From Parachryseolinea silvisoli (GTDB lineage Bacteria > Bacteroidota > Bacteroidia > Cytophagales > Cyclobacteriaceae), in the NCBI RefSeq assembly GCF_021190955.1, contig NZ_JAIOAO010000002.1, positions 1 to 64,000 of the forward strand: a stretch of 64,000 bases of DNA, given 5' to 3'. The notes below the pieces were generated by a model. That model did no database searches. It saw only the letters and a list, made by a program, of their open reading frames with translations, and was not told where the DNA came from. This document shows positions 27,401 to 36,471 of the stretch, piece by piece; position 1 is the stretch's first letter, and the number at the start of each line of letters is the position of its first letter. Made by a program: the position numbers and the translations under genes.

Positions 27401-29039
27401 CGGCATCGGCCGCAAAGGAACCCGAGCTCTCGCCGACCAGGTTGAGCTTGAGCGTAAAGTCAAGTCCTGTTTCCGTGTCAGATATACTCTTCAGACCGAT
27501 GTCCTGGATGCTGATGGGAAAGCCAGCCATGCGCTGTTGCAGCGCTTCCGAGCCGAATGTAAAGTTCCCAACTTTCAGGTAAGGCTTGACCGACTGGATC
27601 TCGAGGTTCTCGAAGGTGATGTTGGCAAGCTCTACACCCTGACCACCTTCGCTCAGCTTGGCGGCGATCGCCATCTGACCGTGCAGGTTTGCCTTCGGCT
27701 GGAACTTGCCATTCTGGATTTTAATATCGAGGTAGGAAGCGTCGTAAATCACGACTTTCCCCGCGCCCCAGAGCGGGAACGTCATATCCTCTGCCGGCGA
27801 TACATTAAAAAGATAATTGCCGCCGGTGTTGATCAGGCCCGTATACTCAAATGGCCGATCTTCTTTACCGATCGGGATGACGATTCCGCCATTGAACTTC
27901 GCCTCCACAAGTTGGTTGGCTTCCAGTTCTACGCTAAGCTCTTGTAGAGAGAAGGCCCATCCGTTCATGTCGCCCTGCTCCATGGGGATCAGGTTACGGC
28001 CGGTAAACTTGCCACTCAAACCCAGGTTGTCGATCAATACATTTTCTGCGCTAAAGCTTGTACGGCCGGTCGCTCCTTTTTTCTGGAACTCCGGGGGCAG
28101 GCTCACCGTCAGCTCACGCAGGAAGAAGCCGCGCCACAAGTTGGCATTTTCGGGCAGCATCTGCGTCGACTGGTAGCCCGCGGGGAATACCACAGCCGGT
28201 GCGTTACGCACGTCGCTAAAATCAAATACGGCATCGCGCACGGCGAAGCCTACACCGTTCAGACCTGTTACCTGAAAGGGTGGCAGGTCGAGCTGTACTA
28301 CCAGGTCGTTCCAGCTGGTCAGCGTTGTCTTAAAGCCAGTTTGTACGTTGCCTTCGGCCACGGTACCGTTGGCATTTTCAGGACGGATCAGGTCGCGCGA
28401 GAATTTTACTTCCGCATCGAGCCCCAGCTCGCGGAAACCGTCGCAGTCCATGACTGCATAGCAGCCCTGACCGGAGCTGGTGCCTTTCAGCAACAGCTGC
28501 ACCTTATTGCCATTGAAGTTTATACCATAGTCGCCCAGCAATTCCAGGCGTGCATCGCCCACGATACCTCCTTGCTTGGTAAATTTTATACCGCGGGCCA
28601 TGAAGGTCAGCACCTGCTCGTTCTGCGGCACTTTGAACTGCAGGAATACATCCAGCTCGGCATGGGTGGGTTTCAGGCGCATCGCATGAATGGCGATCTC
28701 GTATTCGATGCCGCCGATGGAGCGCGAGATGCCGACGGGCAACTCGAATTGCGACGCGTCGTGCAGGTCGGTAATGTAATTTTTTGCCGTGCGTACTTTG
28801 TCCATCACGGATCGCGCCAAGTCGATATACCGTTGAATGGAGTCGTTTTCCACCGGCATCATGCCTTCCGTCAGTACATCGGGCGCCTCTCCTATATTCC
28901 AGGGAGCGACAGACGATGACTGGAACATGAACACCGAGTCTTTATGGACCCGCAGGCTATCACCGGCAGCAGCGACGGCCCGGAGGCCAGGCACCAGGGC
29001 CACAACGAGTAAGGCAACTAAGTATAAACGTTTCTTCAT
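24414..29039 (-). CDS. Very large secreted protein of unknown function
   Basis: A 1,541-residue protein I do not recognise. It has a signal peptide (MKKRLYLVALLVVALVPGLRA); an alternative start at 29057 adds six residues. Long stretches of alternating polar and hydrophobic residues with many glycines (for example IFAGVGIYGFGGGAYYAM and GTGAGFAFGAGLAIN) suggest beta-rich or solenoid structure between about 500 and 1050. Four cysteines are widely spaced. There is no T9SS sorting domain, and the last 400 residues look like Ig-type modules. It sits between a HEAT protein and the fibronectin III gene, coupled to the latter. Confidence 0.75.
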   Translation of the reverse strand: MKKRLYLVALLVVALVPGLRAVAAAGDSLRVHKDSVFMFQSSSVAPWNIGEAPDVLTEGMMPVENDSIQRYIDLARSVMDKVRTAKNYITDLHDASQFELPVGISRSIGGIEYEIAIHAMRLKPTHAELDVFLQFKVPQNEQVLTFMARGIKFTKQGGIVGDARLELLGDYGINFNGNKVQLLLKGTSSGQGCYAVMDCDGFRELGLDAEVKFSRDLIRPENANGTVAEGNVQTGFKTTLTSWNDLVVQLDLPPFQVTGLNGVGFAVRDAVFDFSDVRNAPAVVFPAGYQSTQMLPENANLWRGFFLRELTVSLPPEFQKKGATGRTSFSAENVLIDNLGLSGKFTGRNLIPMEQGDMNGWAFSLQELSVELEANQLVEAKFNGGIVIPIGKEDRPFEYTGLINTGGNYLFNVSPAEDMTFPLWGAGKVVIYDASYLDIKIQNGKFQPKANLHGQMAIAAKLSEGGQGVELANITFENLEIQSVKPYLKVGNFTFGSEALQQRMAGFPISIQDIGLKSISDTETGLDFTLKLNLVGESSGSFAADAGLTLVGNLDKGQGLQRWKFKTIQVNEINVDIDGGAFKINGHLIFYRNDVMYGDGFNGNVKAEFTPGLKVTATAIFGNVNRMRYWYADAMVNFPTGIPIFAGVGIYGFGGGAYYAMKMDNQGVGSDLGRTASGVVYVPDTKAGLGLKAIVSIGSYPKPEAFNADVTFEISFFKTGGVRHIAFGGNGYLVTPGLDVNLDKLKAATSKMTGVVKKLESTMADKTMGLVKSAGSENSMTEIFGEVGDKAGQKGQISAKVMIDYDFENRVLHGNFEVFINVAGGIIKGVGPNGRAGWSVLHFAPSEWYVYVGTPDDRCGISLGVGPIRATATSYFMVGTKILGSPPPPEAVTRILGGGDYDYMKDLNALGTGAGFAFGAGLAINTGDLSFLMFYARFEAGLGFDIMLKDYGNVSCKGSGPLGINGWYANGQVYAYFDGDVGIRVKVFGMKRNISILSIGAAVLLQAQLPNPIWMQGTVGGHFSVLGGLVKGDCKFQVTLGDKCEIERGGSVVEDLEVIAQLTPDNGTSDVDVFTTPQTLFNFAVGREFGLVDLDEQPKTFRVKLEYFRVKDGARELPATLEWNDALDVVAFRPTDIFPSKKELKAEVQISFEEFMLGNWRPVIVDGKKVIQTESISFTSGEAPDYIPQSNVAYSYPEINQVNFYAQEYNKGYIKLKQGQPYLFGEDKRFIQKGRFVGTDDSQAYFDVQYGNSEVSFDLPAGLRTGQMYQMELVNIPAEKQKAIDQNVTAKTDKVQSEGQSLDIEIASKQATGTMEMLEEKTIYQSYVRSSQYPTFTAKVAAMNQSAAWRRPIRNAVHELGVTLNGAEMFSESEIFGKGNISPTVRFEAVLAGNTFFENVVVPEIYREYPLDASGVITWRTPQAMGVPPVRNATYIRQYPSNISMTDQVAEANGFSFATNEAAFVYDIMHYIEYDFRDIQSKLVNKYISAGSPNPGVVSYLTSSFSPIAEGNYRVKVSYVLPGKDIETSQQEIQIINTVKP

Positions 29040-29073
29040 CTTCGTGATTTTATACATCCGACAGGCACTGAAC

Positions 29074-30024
29074 TCAGTACTTGTTTTTATTCACTTTATA
29101 ACCAGGGTTTGCTTTAAACCAGTCGCGTACGATCTGCAACGCCGCCACGTAGTCTTTTGCATCGATGTCGCCACTGGCATCTACTTTCAGCGGATAGCCC
29201 TCGATGGCCGGCGCGAGCATCTCCATCACGCGATAGCCACAGGGTATACGCGCAGGGTGCTCGGCATCGGCCGAGTTGCAATTCGCGTCGGTGCTGTTTA
29301 ATACCTTTACCAGGTAGTCGATCACTTCCTTGTTCCGGGTATATACCAGGTCAGGAAAGACCTCGTAGACCACTTCATCGTTCACGGGCAGCCGGCGCAC
29401 ACGGCTCATGATATTCTCAAGAGCATAACCATCGCCCATGCGCGCTAACGCCAGCATGGCCGACCAGCGGTCTTTCTTTGATGCGCTGCTTTCCTGGGCT
29501 ATCGCGCGCAGGTCGTTCCGTACGGTGGCGACCTCCAGGTAGCCGACCAGCCGGGCAATTTTATCCAGGTGTGGGGCTCTTCTCTTCAGCAGGGCCACCA
29601 GCGAGTCCTGTGCTGATGACGTAAAATCTTCGCGGAGAAATTCCGGCAGGTAGCCCAGCGCAAGACCGGCATTTCCGGCATTTGTGTCGCGTGCGCCTTG
29701 CATCAGTTTCTGCACGGCTTCCTGCCGCAGGTGTGCCTGCCGGGCGTTGATGCCCGCAAGCTGCGCAATAGCATATGCTTTGCCGCGCACCGCCACCGCC
29801 GTGTCCGTCAGGAAAGGCGTGAGTGCCGCGAGCGTGGCTTTGCTGTTTTCAGTAATAGAGAGCTGCTTGGGTATAGCGGGATATTTTCCCGAACGCACTT
29901 CCGCAAAATACTGTTTCAGCATTTCTCTTTCGTTCTGGGCGAAACCCGATACGACTACGAGCATGCAAACCGTTGTCAGCGCCGCGCTGCAAGTATTTTT
30001 CCAAAAAAAACCGATCTCTGTCAT
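29074..30024 (-). CDS. Secreted HEAT-repeat-like protein
   Basis: A 316-residue protein. After a hydrophobic leader (residues about 10-29, ending SGFAQ) it is almost wholly helical, with repeating leucine/alanine helices such as LAALTPFLTDTAVAVRGKAYAIAQLAG, VALLKRRAPHLDKIARLVGYLEVATVRNDL and WSAMLALARMGDGYALENIMSRV, typical of HEAT/armadillo scaffolds. No catalytic motif was seen. It lies 17 bases after the putative immunity gene and before the very large secreted protein, within the same transcript. A protein-protein scaffold role is inferred from the fold only. Confidence 0.72.
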   Translation of the reverse strand: MTEIGFFWKNTCSAALTTVCMLVVVSGFAQNEREMLKQYFAEVRSGKYPAIPKQLSITENSKATLAALTPFLTDTAVAVRGKAYAIAQLAGINARQAHLRQEAVQKLMQGARDTNAGNAGLALGYLPEFLREDFTSSAQDSLVALLKRRAPHLDKIARLVGYLEVATVRNDLRAIAQESSASKKDRWSAMLALARMGDGYALENIMSRVRRLPVNDEVVYEVFPDLVYTRNKEVIDYLVKVLNSTDANCNSADAEHPARIPCGYRVMEMLAPAIEGYPLKVDASGDIDAKDYVAALQIVRDWFKANPGYKVNKNKY

Positions 30025-30041
30025 AGTCCTTTAAGCTGAGT

Positions 30042-30767
30042 TTATACGGCCGCTCCTGTAATGACCTCTACTCGGGTGAATGTTTCGAATGATATTCCCA
30101 TAAGGCCTTGCTGTTCGATCCGGCGCTTGATATTTTCACTCACCATGACTTTCGTACCACCTCCCCACAAAAATTCCCACGGTTCTTCATATACCCATGA
30201 TAGAGGCTTAACGTACGTGCCTGGAAACTCGCCCGCGGTCTCTGCCGCTATTTGCTGGTACGTCTCATAGGAACGAATCTGTCCCTTCTGAAACGTTCGA
30301 TAGGTCCTTGACTCGGCATCATCCGCCAGATCGATGACAGCAAAATCAATACTGTTATAAAGCAACTTCGGATAGTGCTGGTCTTTTACATGCAACAGGT
30401 GATATATTCTTTCATCGTCCGAGTCATTATAAAAATTGGTCATTCGCATAGTATACAACCCATGCTCCGGCCCCTGGAATTCCTGTAACAATGTCCTCAG
30501 CTCAGGCGATATAATTGCCTTACAACCACGCGGCGGCGCGGCCATATCGATGGCGGCATCCTGCATCCAGTCGTGGATGCTACCGTATTTGACGGTAGAC
30601 TTCAACGCTTGGCGTGAGAGCATTTTCATGGAAATATCGTGCGGGTCACTCCACAGTGTATCGCGTTTAATGTGATGAGAAAGACCTAATCTTTTCTCTT
30701 CCGACATCGGCAGCATGGCTACCCAGTCGGTATATTTCTTATCCTGTTGAATGTTGTAGAACTTCAT
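30042..30767 (-). CDS. Putative immunity protein for the upstream AHH toxin (Imm11/Imm43-like)
   Basis: A 241-residue protein with no signal peptide, the only clearly cytoplasmic product in this operon. ATG at 30767 starts 6 bases after the stop of the nuclease-tipped protein, the usual toxin-immunity order. Its C terminus (GGTKVMVSENIKRRIEQQGLMGISFETF) resembles the ending of DUF1629-type immunity proteins (Imm11/Imm43 group), where a VS-x2-(I/L)K-x4-Q/E-x-L-x-G-(I/V)-x-F pattern closes the fold. The family match is from memory and partial. It would protect the producer from the nuclease; other roles are possible. Confidence 0.6.
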   Translation of the reverse strand: MKFYNIQQDKKYTDWVAMLPMSEEKRLGLSHHIKRDTLWSDPHDISMKMLSRQALKSTVKYGSIHDWMQDAAIDMAAPPRGCKAIISPELRTLLQEFQGPEHGLYTMRMTNFYNDSDDERIYHLLHVKDQHYPKLLYNSIDFAVIDLADDAESRTYRTFQKGQIRSYETYQQIAAETAGEFPGTYVKPLSWVYEEPWEFLWGGGTKVMVSENIKRRIEQQGLMGISFETFTRVEVITGAAV

Positions 30768-30773
30768 AGTCAA

Positions 30774-33700
30774 TTAAAATATGGAACTGAAGTCGAGGTC
30801 ATCGATATGCTTGTCCGCTTGCTTGAGGAGGCTATTGGCGTCGATCATGCCCTGATCGACAATAGCGCCTTTTAACTTGTCGCCAAGACTGTTGATCTTT
30901 TTATGCAATTCTTCCGCCACAGCTTCTTCTGTGATTCCGGGAGTTTTTTCATACAGTCCTTCCATAAACTCATCCAAGTGTTGCTGAATGCGTTCTGTGT
31001 AGTTGGTATGGTTTGTATGCAAACCGGTTCCATGCTTGAACCATTCCACCATAATCGTATTTTTTGGATTTTGCAAAGCATTGAAATCCAGCAAGTCCGC
31101 CTTCTTATAGTATTTAAAATAGTGTCGGAAGGCTGAGGACGTTGTAAACAATTCTGCCGGGAAGATATGGTGTGCCTGGAACTTATTAAAGCCCGCCGCC
31201 TCGAGGCGATCGAAATACGCTTCCCAGGCTTCTCCCGCTTGTTTCTCCGGGTAACCCGCACGCTTATAGATATCTTTCCAATCGAGCGTACGACGGCGTC
31301 CATTGATCACAAGATCTTCCAAGTCCCGGAGGATCTTTAAAGTGTTTTTATTGATGACACCCCGGCCATCCAACGAATTTTTACAGGGCACACAGCCATA
31401 GGTGTCCACCATGGCCTGTGCGTTTTTCTTATTCGATGAAACCTTAAAGTCGTCGGCCGGGTTTTCAACGCGTTTGAGATAGTCAATGTCCAGCCGCTTG
31501 ATGGCTCCGTCGGCATCATATCCGGCCTTACTGCTGACATTGTCCATAAATGTCTTCCAGCGATCGACAACGGTCTCATCAATTTCATTGAGCGCACCAC
31601 CAAGTACTTTTGTTCTTCCCCACGTTCTGGTAAGGTCATCAAGAAACACGTCGGCATAGCCGGTAGCGTTGATGCGGGCTATCACACGTGGATTAGATAA
31701 GAAATCCGACAGATTGGGCAGATTTTTGCCAGCAACCTTTCGGAGTATATCTTCCGAAACCGAAGGGAACTTGGACTTCAATAATTGGAATGTCTCTTCG
31801 AGAATCATCTCGGCCGTCCGTACCACAACCACGGAACCATCCGTGAGTTCTGCCAGACCACTGCCGTTGGCGTCGGAAAATATCTTACCCTGCTCATCCT
31901 TGATAATCTCCTTAATCCTCAGGATACCATCCTGGAATTGACTGGGATCAATCATAGCAGGTCCCGTAAACACGCGGCCATACGGATCAATCATTTGTGC
32001 GCGGACGACCACCCGGTTCCAATCAATTTCCGCGAAGGGTTCCCCCATCCGGGAAGCGATCTTGATGATGAGCTTGCCGCTTTTGAACGTGTATGTAACC
32101 ACACCCTTAACCGACTGGAAAGCCATCTTGGTAGTAGCGCCAACTATTTTTGTAATCGGATTCAACTTATCGGCGATGGCATCGATACGTTGGACGATTT
32201 TTACAAAATTGGCAATCACCTTACCGAAACTTCCTTCAATCGCAGCGGGGTTGATGAAGCAAAGCGCAATACCTACTACGATGCCGCTGCTGTTGTGCGC
32301 CAGCTCGCACGGCTTCTGCGGATTGAACATGTCGGTAATGCCATCTTTCAAGGCTCCCATTATGCCCACACTTTTGGTATCGGGATTGTTATAGGTCGAA
32401 AGCTGATTATACATTTTGGACATGTCGTCCCATCCTTTCGAGCTGGCCAGTCCAGAGATCAGCTTTAACATTTGCGGAACCCCTGCCACCACATCAACAA
32501 GACCATCCCATAACCCACAGATCGCAGCAAGCTCGATCTGTTCCATGTTCTGAAGTTTCTGGAGAAGCGCTGCATTCTGCGGATCGTTCTGCAACAACTG
32601 CTTGAACTGTTCCTGCACAATCATGCGAATCGGCTTCAATGGAGCCGTAACCCAACCATACACCGTCGCGTAAATTGATTGGTACTCGTCAGCCTTGTCG
32701 CAATTCCAGACGGATTCGGGAATCTTGGCCTTCTCAACGCCCTTTGCCAGCCAATCGAAGAATTCGTACAACGCGGTGGCAATTTTATCCACTTCCGTGT
32801 CTTTATACTGGCTAATCAGATCATTAATATCCAGCTTCAGATTGTTCTTCGCATACTCCTGCATCAACTGGTTGGCATTATCCGTAACGCCCGACTGAAG
32901 CGTCCACGCCTGCCCGTTGTGGTGAATCCAGATTTTGACCGTGTCCCCCTGAGGTTTGTAGTTCTCTACGTATGCATACCGCTTAGGGTCATCCTTTTTG
33001 AGCGCCTCGTCGGTTACGAAAAGTATAGCTTTGGAGAAGTGACGATTACCCGGAGCCGGCTTAAGCCCTGCGAGCAATTTTTGCAGCGATTCGACATTTT
33101 GAATTGCCTGTTTGGAATAGTTCCGCACCGTAGCGCCTTCCCCTGCACCACCTTTAGCTCCTTCACAGTCAGAAACGCTTACAATATCGCATACAAATTT
33201 CCCGTCCGCCGTCTCCCCGATAATGAACGGCTTACCAATCGTACAGGTCGTTTGAGACGCAATTTTAATCTTGTATGCATCGCCGATATCATACAATGTT
33301 ACGGCAGAATTTTGCTGGTACTCTTTGGTTTCGCTGGCCTTAAACGTTGTTCCCAAACCGCTCGCCACACAGCTACTGCACATCAGGTTTGCTTCCGCAT
33401 GGGTAACCTCGCTCGTAACGGTCTTGCCATCGATCTGGACAGGCTGGGCGAGTTTCTTCGTAAAATAGGTGGTACCGACCTGGTATACTTTGCCATCCGA
33501 ATACGTAACGGCTATCAGATACCGCCCTGACATGTGGAACTTGCGGATGTTTTTAACGATGTCTTCCGACAGAGTGATCAGACGATCTTTCTTGGTTAAG
33601 AATGTATAACCGTCGCATATAACGGAAGGTAATGATGCCGCTTCGAGCTGAACACCGTTCGGATCTTCCACAAACTCTTCGAAGGCCTCCATCGTCATCA

Positions 33701-36428
33701 CCGCCAATTCGCCTTCTTCGTCGTCTTCAAACAGCCCCACAACGATGTCCTTGTATCGCAGTTTGTCCCACTGATACTTGTAAAGCTTGTCACCCGCGGG
33801 ATAGTCCATCAGGTTTTCAGTAGCCCCTTGCGTCAACGTAATGTTAGGCTCCTGGAATGTGTGATGGAGATTGAAGGCTCCGTGCCCAAGTTCGTGAGCC
33901 ATCGTCCGGACCATGGCTTCGGTATCACCGTTATGTGTACCGAGAAAGATAAAACCAGCCTGCTTGCTGCGCGGCATGTATCCTAATCCTCTTCCACTTT
34001 TCGGATTATCGAGTAAGAACAGGTAGAATGTTTCGTCTTGTAAAGCACCAAAGGCCTTGATAACGGCCTTCATATCGGCGGTATAGTTGGTTAACAAACC
34101 GCTTTCACCATCGTCAAACGGCGACGGCGGCGTGTGGGGAAGCCGTTCTGCCAGGCTCACATTCCAGCGCACGACGGCCTGTCCATAAATTTTGTTAAGC
34201 TCGGCCGAGATCTTATCAACTGTCAGACCTCCGGGCACTGTCACATTGCCCACCGGCACAATGACGACCGATTTGGTGATCTCCGCATACGTCGCTACGT
34301 TTAGCTTACCCAGTACCTGGTCTTTCTGTGTAGAATCAGCCGCCGGATAAATGGCCAGCAGGCTTTCGGTGTCGCCGTCAGTTTTGCCTGCTATCGATAG
34401 GGTTGTTTCCTGGCCGGTAAAGGGTGGCGCCGACACGGCGTTCCCACCTTGCTCAAACTTGATCTTACTCTTATCAAGCGTCGTGCTTTTCAGTATTGCT
34501 GTAACAGGATCGTTGTCATTCACAGCCACGGCCTTCCAGGCTACGCTGTAGTTGTCTTTCAGCTGCTCGTAGTCGCGCGCCAGTGCCGGGTACTTGTTTG
34601 CATCAAAACCATGCTTGGCCAGCGGCGCCGGCCCGAAGTTGAGCTCCAGTTTGTATTCACGGCTTCCGGCTTTGCCGGCAACATCGGCCGTTGTCTTATG
34701 AATATTACCCTTGGAGTCGATGAGATAACCGTTGCCCGCGTTGTCTTTCACGGCATAGTTGCTCCCCGGCGGCAGTGTTTGCGTGCTACCAGATTTATCT
34801 ACTACCACAACCGAACCATCGTCATTCTTATAGACAGAATGGATCCCGTCTTTTACCGTAATCAGTGTATCCGCTACAAATCCATCGGGATCAAAGTCTT
34901 TCGGCAGGTTCTCTTCGATGGTGGTCAGTGCGGAATCGACAACGTCGAGGACCTCCTCCAGCTTATCCAGACCGTCCAGTAGCTCTTGCGGCACAATGTC
35001 TACGCCGCCGCCGGTTACGTTCATGACACCGTTCACCATGCGCATCTCCTTATTGACCGAGATGCTGGTGAACGAGGTACGGATTTTCGCCTTGTTAAAG
35101 TAAGGAACTTCGACAACGCCCTCTCCCGAGAACACGCCGTTCGAGCCACTGATCTTTGTCAGCTTTACATTAAAGTCGCCCGCGTCGATTACATCGCCCA
35201 CCTTCAGCGATCCGGTCAGCTGCGCGGGGTCCAGGTCAAAGGTCTGCATCGGGTTGTTACAGGCATAGGCAGCTTCCGGTAGCTCCATCGTGGTCACTTT
35301 ACCACTGGTGGCATACTGGCCGTCAAAGAAACCGCACGTGGCCGCTACCTGGTATTCGTACGTGGTGCCGGGCTTCAGCGACGTTATCTGCAGCTCGGGA
35401 ACGGATACGTTGCTGTCATACCAGGCGGCCGTGCCGACCTCGCGATAGCGTACACGAAAGGCAGTTTGATTGAACGTTCCCTGCCAGGCCACGGTAAACT
35501 TGGTGGGGCTGACGGCGCTGACAGAAATACCCGTTGGCAGGTCGCAGGCGTCACCGTATATAAAAGAATATACTTCGCTGTAGCCATTGTTCTTAAAGAG
35601 ATCAAGCTCGTCTACGCCCGCAATACTTTTAGCCTTGACGCGGAAGGCATAGCGGCGGCCGGGTTCCAGCGGTGTTTCGGCCGGACCATAAATAAAGGTG
35701 GTATTGGCCGTGGTGGTTTGAAGAATTGGCGGCGACGTGAGAATGGCATCGTTCGGATTGCGCGTCGAAGGCCAGACCTCTACCATCGTCACTTCGTATT
35801 CGGTGGTAAAGGCAGAATTGGGCGACCCGGTGTGACGGGGCGTCCATTGTAAAAGAACGTTCTGCGGGCTTTGCGCCTTCAGCTTTTCATCGCGTCCCGG
35901 CAGGTTGATAATGGGCGGATCGTTCAGGATCAGCCAGGCAATGGCACACGCGGTGTTGGAGATCTTGACGCCGCGGTTGTACTCCAGCACTTCAAAACAA
36001 AACTGGTAAACGCCTTCCGGCAGCTTACCCCGCTGCTCATACTCGCGCCGGGTTATACCCTGGAAGTTGAGGTTGTTGACATTAAAATAATCCGCCAGGT
36101 CCGTACTGATCAGACGCAACGGCACCCCGCCCTGAATGGATACCGGCGCGGGCCTGTATTCCTGTTTTGTCTCAATGGTAATGCCCTGCCCGACGATACG
36201 CAAACGGAAACGCACATCCAGTTGTGGCCGCGCAATATCGGCCAGGTATACGTTCAACGCCAGTCGCTCCGAACCGGAAGCGACATAGTCCGCCAGGTAT
36301 AGCGAGTACGGAGGCGAGAGCTGCGTCGTCGCCTGTACCGGAAACACCTGCGCCCATACGCTGGCAGCAGCCAGGAACAGGAGGAGGAAGAGAAGTGAAA
36401 CCTTTTTCACAGTAACGTTTTGGTTCAT
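30774..36428 (-). CDS. Giant secreted TANFOR-like/FN3 protein with HELGH metallopeptidase motif and C-terminal AHH nuclease toxin
   Basis: An 1,884-residue protein with a signal peptide (ends ASVWAQ). Residues about 25-170 resemble the TANFOR-type N terminus of Bacteroidota surface proteins (PVQATTQLSPPYSLYLADY, LPEGVYQFCFEVLEY). Two fibronectin III domains lie at about 170-280 and 300-385. A metzincin-like zinc site MAHELGHGAFNLHH is at about 843-856. A helical pre-toxin region with a hydrophobic stretch (GIVVGIALCFINPAA) precedes a C-terminal nuclease of the AHH family: QAHHIFPAELF (AHH at 1752-1754) and HGTGLHTNHTNY 45 residues on. No T9SS sorting domain was seen. ATG at 36428 was chosen over 36434. 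The immunity candidate follows directly. Confidence 0.8.
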   Translation of the reverse strand: MNQNVTVKKVSLLFLLLFLAAASVWAQVFPVQATTQLSPPYSLYLADYVASGSERLALNVYLADIARPQLDVRFRLRIVGQGITIETKQEYRPAPVSIQGGVPLRLISTDLADYFNVNNLNFQGITRREYEQRGKLPEGVYQFCFEVLEYNRGVKISNTACAIAWLILNDPPIINLPGRDEKLKAQSPQNVLLQWTPRHTGSPNSAFTTEYEVTMVEVWPSTRNPNDAILTSPPILQTTTANTTFIYGPAETPLEPGRRYAFRVKAKSIAGVDELDLFKNNGYSEVYSFIYGDACDLPTGISVSAVSPTKFTVAWQGTFNQTAFRVRYREVGTAAWYDSNVSVPELQITSLKPGTTYEYQVAATCGFFDGQYATSGKVTTMELPEAAYACNNPMQTFDLDPAQLTGSLKVGDVIDAGDFNVKLTKISGSNGVFSGEGVVEVPYFNKAKIRTSFTSISVNKEMRMVNGVMNVTGGGVDIVPQELLDGLDKLEEVLDVVDSALTTIEENLPKDFDPDGFVADTLITVKDGIHSVYKNDDGSVVVVDKSGSTQTLPPGSNYAVKDNAGNGYLIDSKGNIHKTTADVAGKAGSREYKLELNFGPAPLAKHGFDANKYPALARDYEQLKDNYSVAWKAVAVNDNDPVTAILKSTTLDKSKIKFEQGGNAVSAPPFTGQETTLSIAGKTDGDTESLLAIYPAADSTQKDQVLGKLNVATYAEITKSVVIVPVGNVTVPGGLTVDKISAELNKIYGQAVVRWNVSLAERLPHTPPSPFDDGESGLLTNYTADMKAVIKAFGALQDETFYLFLLDNPKSGRGLGYMPRSKQAGFIFLGTHNGDTEAMVRTMAHELGHGAFNLHHTFQEPNITLTQGATENLMDYPAGDKLYKYQWDKLRYKDIVVGLFEDDEEGELAVMTMEAFEEFVEDPNGVQLEAASLPSVICDGYTFLTKKDRLITLSEDIVKNIRKFHMSGRYLIAVTYSDGKVYQVGTTYFTKKLAQPVQIDGKTVTSEVTHAEANLMCSSCVASGLGTTFKASETKEYQQNSAVTLYDIGDAYKIKIASQTTCTIGKPFIIGETADGKFVCDIVSVSDCEGAKGGAGEGATVRNYSKQAIQNVESLQKLLAGLKPAPGNRHFSKAILFVTDEALKKDDPKRYAYVENYKPQGDTVKIWIHHNGQAWTLQSGVTDNANQLMQEYAKNNLKLDINDLISQYKDTEVDKIATALYEFFDWLAKGVEKAKIPESVWNCDKADEYQSIYATVYGWVTAPLKPIRMIVQEQFKQLLQNDPQNAALLQKLQNMEQIELAAICGLWDGLVDVVAGVPQMLKLISGLASSKGWDDMSKMYNQLSTYNNPDTKSVGIMGALKDGITDMFNPQKPCELAHNSSGIVVGIALCFINPAAIEGSFGKVIANFVKIVQRIDAIADKLNPITKIVGATTKMAFQSVKGVVTYTFKSGKLIIKIASRMGEPFAEIDWNRVVVRAQMIDPYGRVFTGPAMIDPSQFQDGILRIKEIIKDEQGKIFSDANGSGLAELTDGSVVVVRTAEMILEETFQLLKSKFPSVSEDILRKVAGKNLPNLSDFLSNPRVIARINATGYADVFLDDLTRTWGRTKVLGGALNEIDETVVDRWKTFMDNVSSKAGYDADGAIKRLDIDYLKRVENPADDFKVSSNKKNAQAMVDTYGCVPCKNSLDGRGVINKNTLKILRDLEDLVINGRRRTLDWKDIYKRAGYPEKQAGEAWEAYFDRLEAAGFNKFQAHHIFPAELFTTSSAFRHYFKYYKKADLLDFNALQNPKNTIMVEWFKHGTGLHTNHTNYTERIQQHLDEFMEGLYEKTPGITEEAVAEELHKKINSLGDKLKGAIVDQGMIDANSLLKQADKHIDDLDFSSIF

Positions 36429-36471
36429 ACACATGCTTTAAAAAACAAACGGCTGGCCCGCTTAGGCCCTG

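Noticed and set aside
26868-27947. A 359-residue plus-strand open frame
   Set aside because: Antisense shadow of the same large secreted protein gene; no signal, domain or promoter.
30774-36428. T9SS sorting domain on the nuclease-tipped protein
   Set aside because: The C terminus (KHIDDLDFSSIF) lacks the sorting-domain pattern seen in the two SprB proteins.
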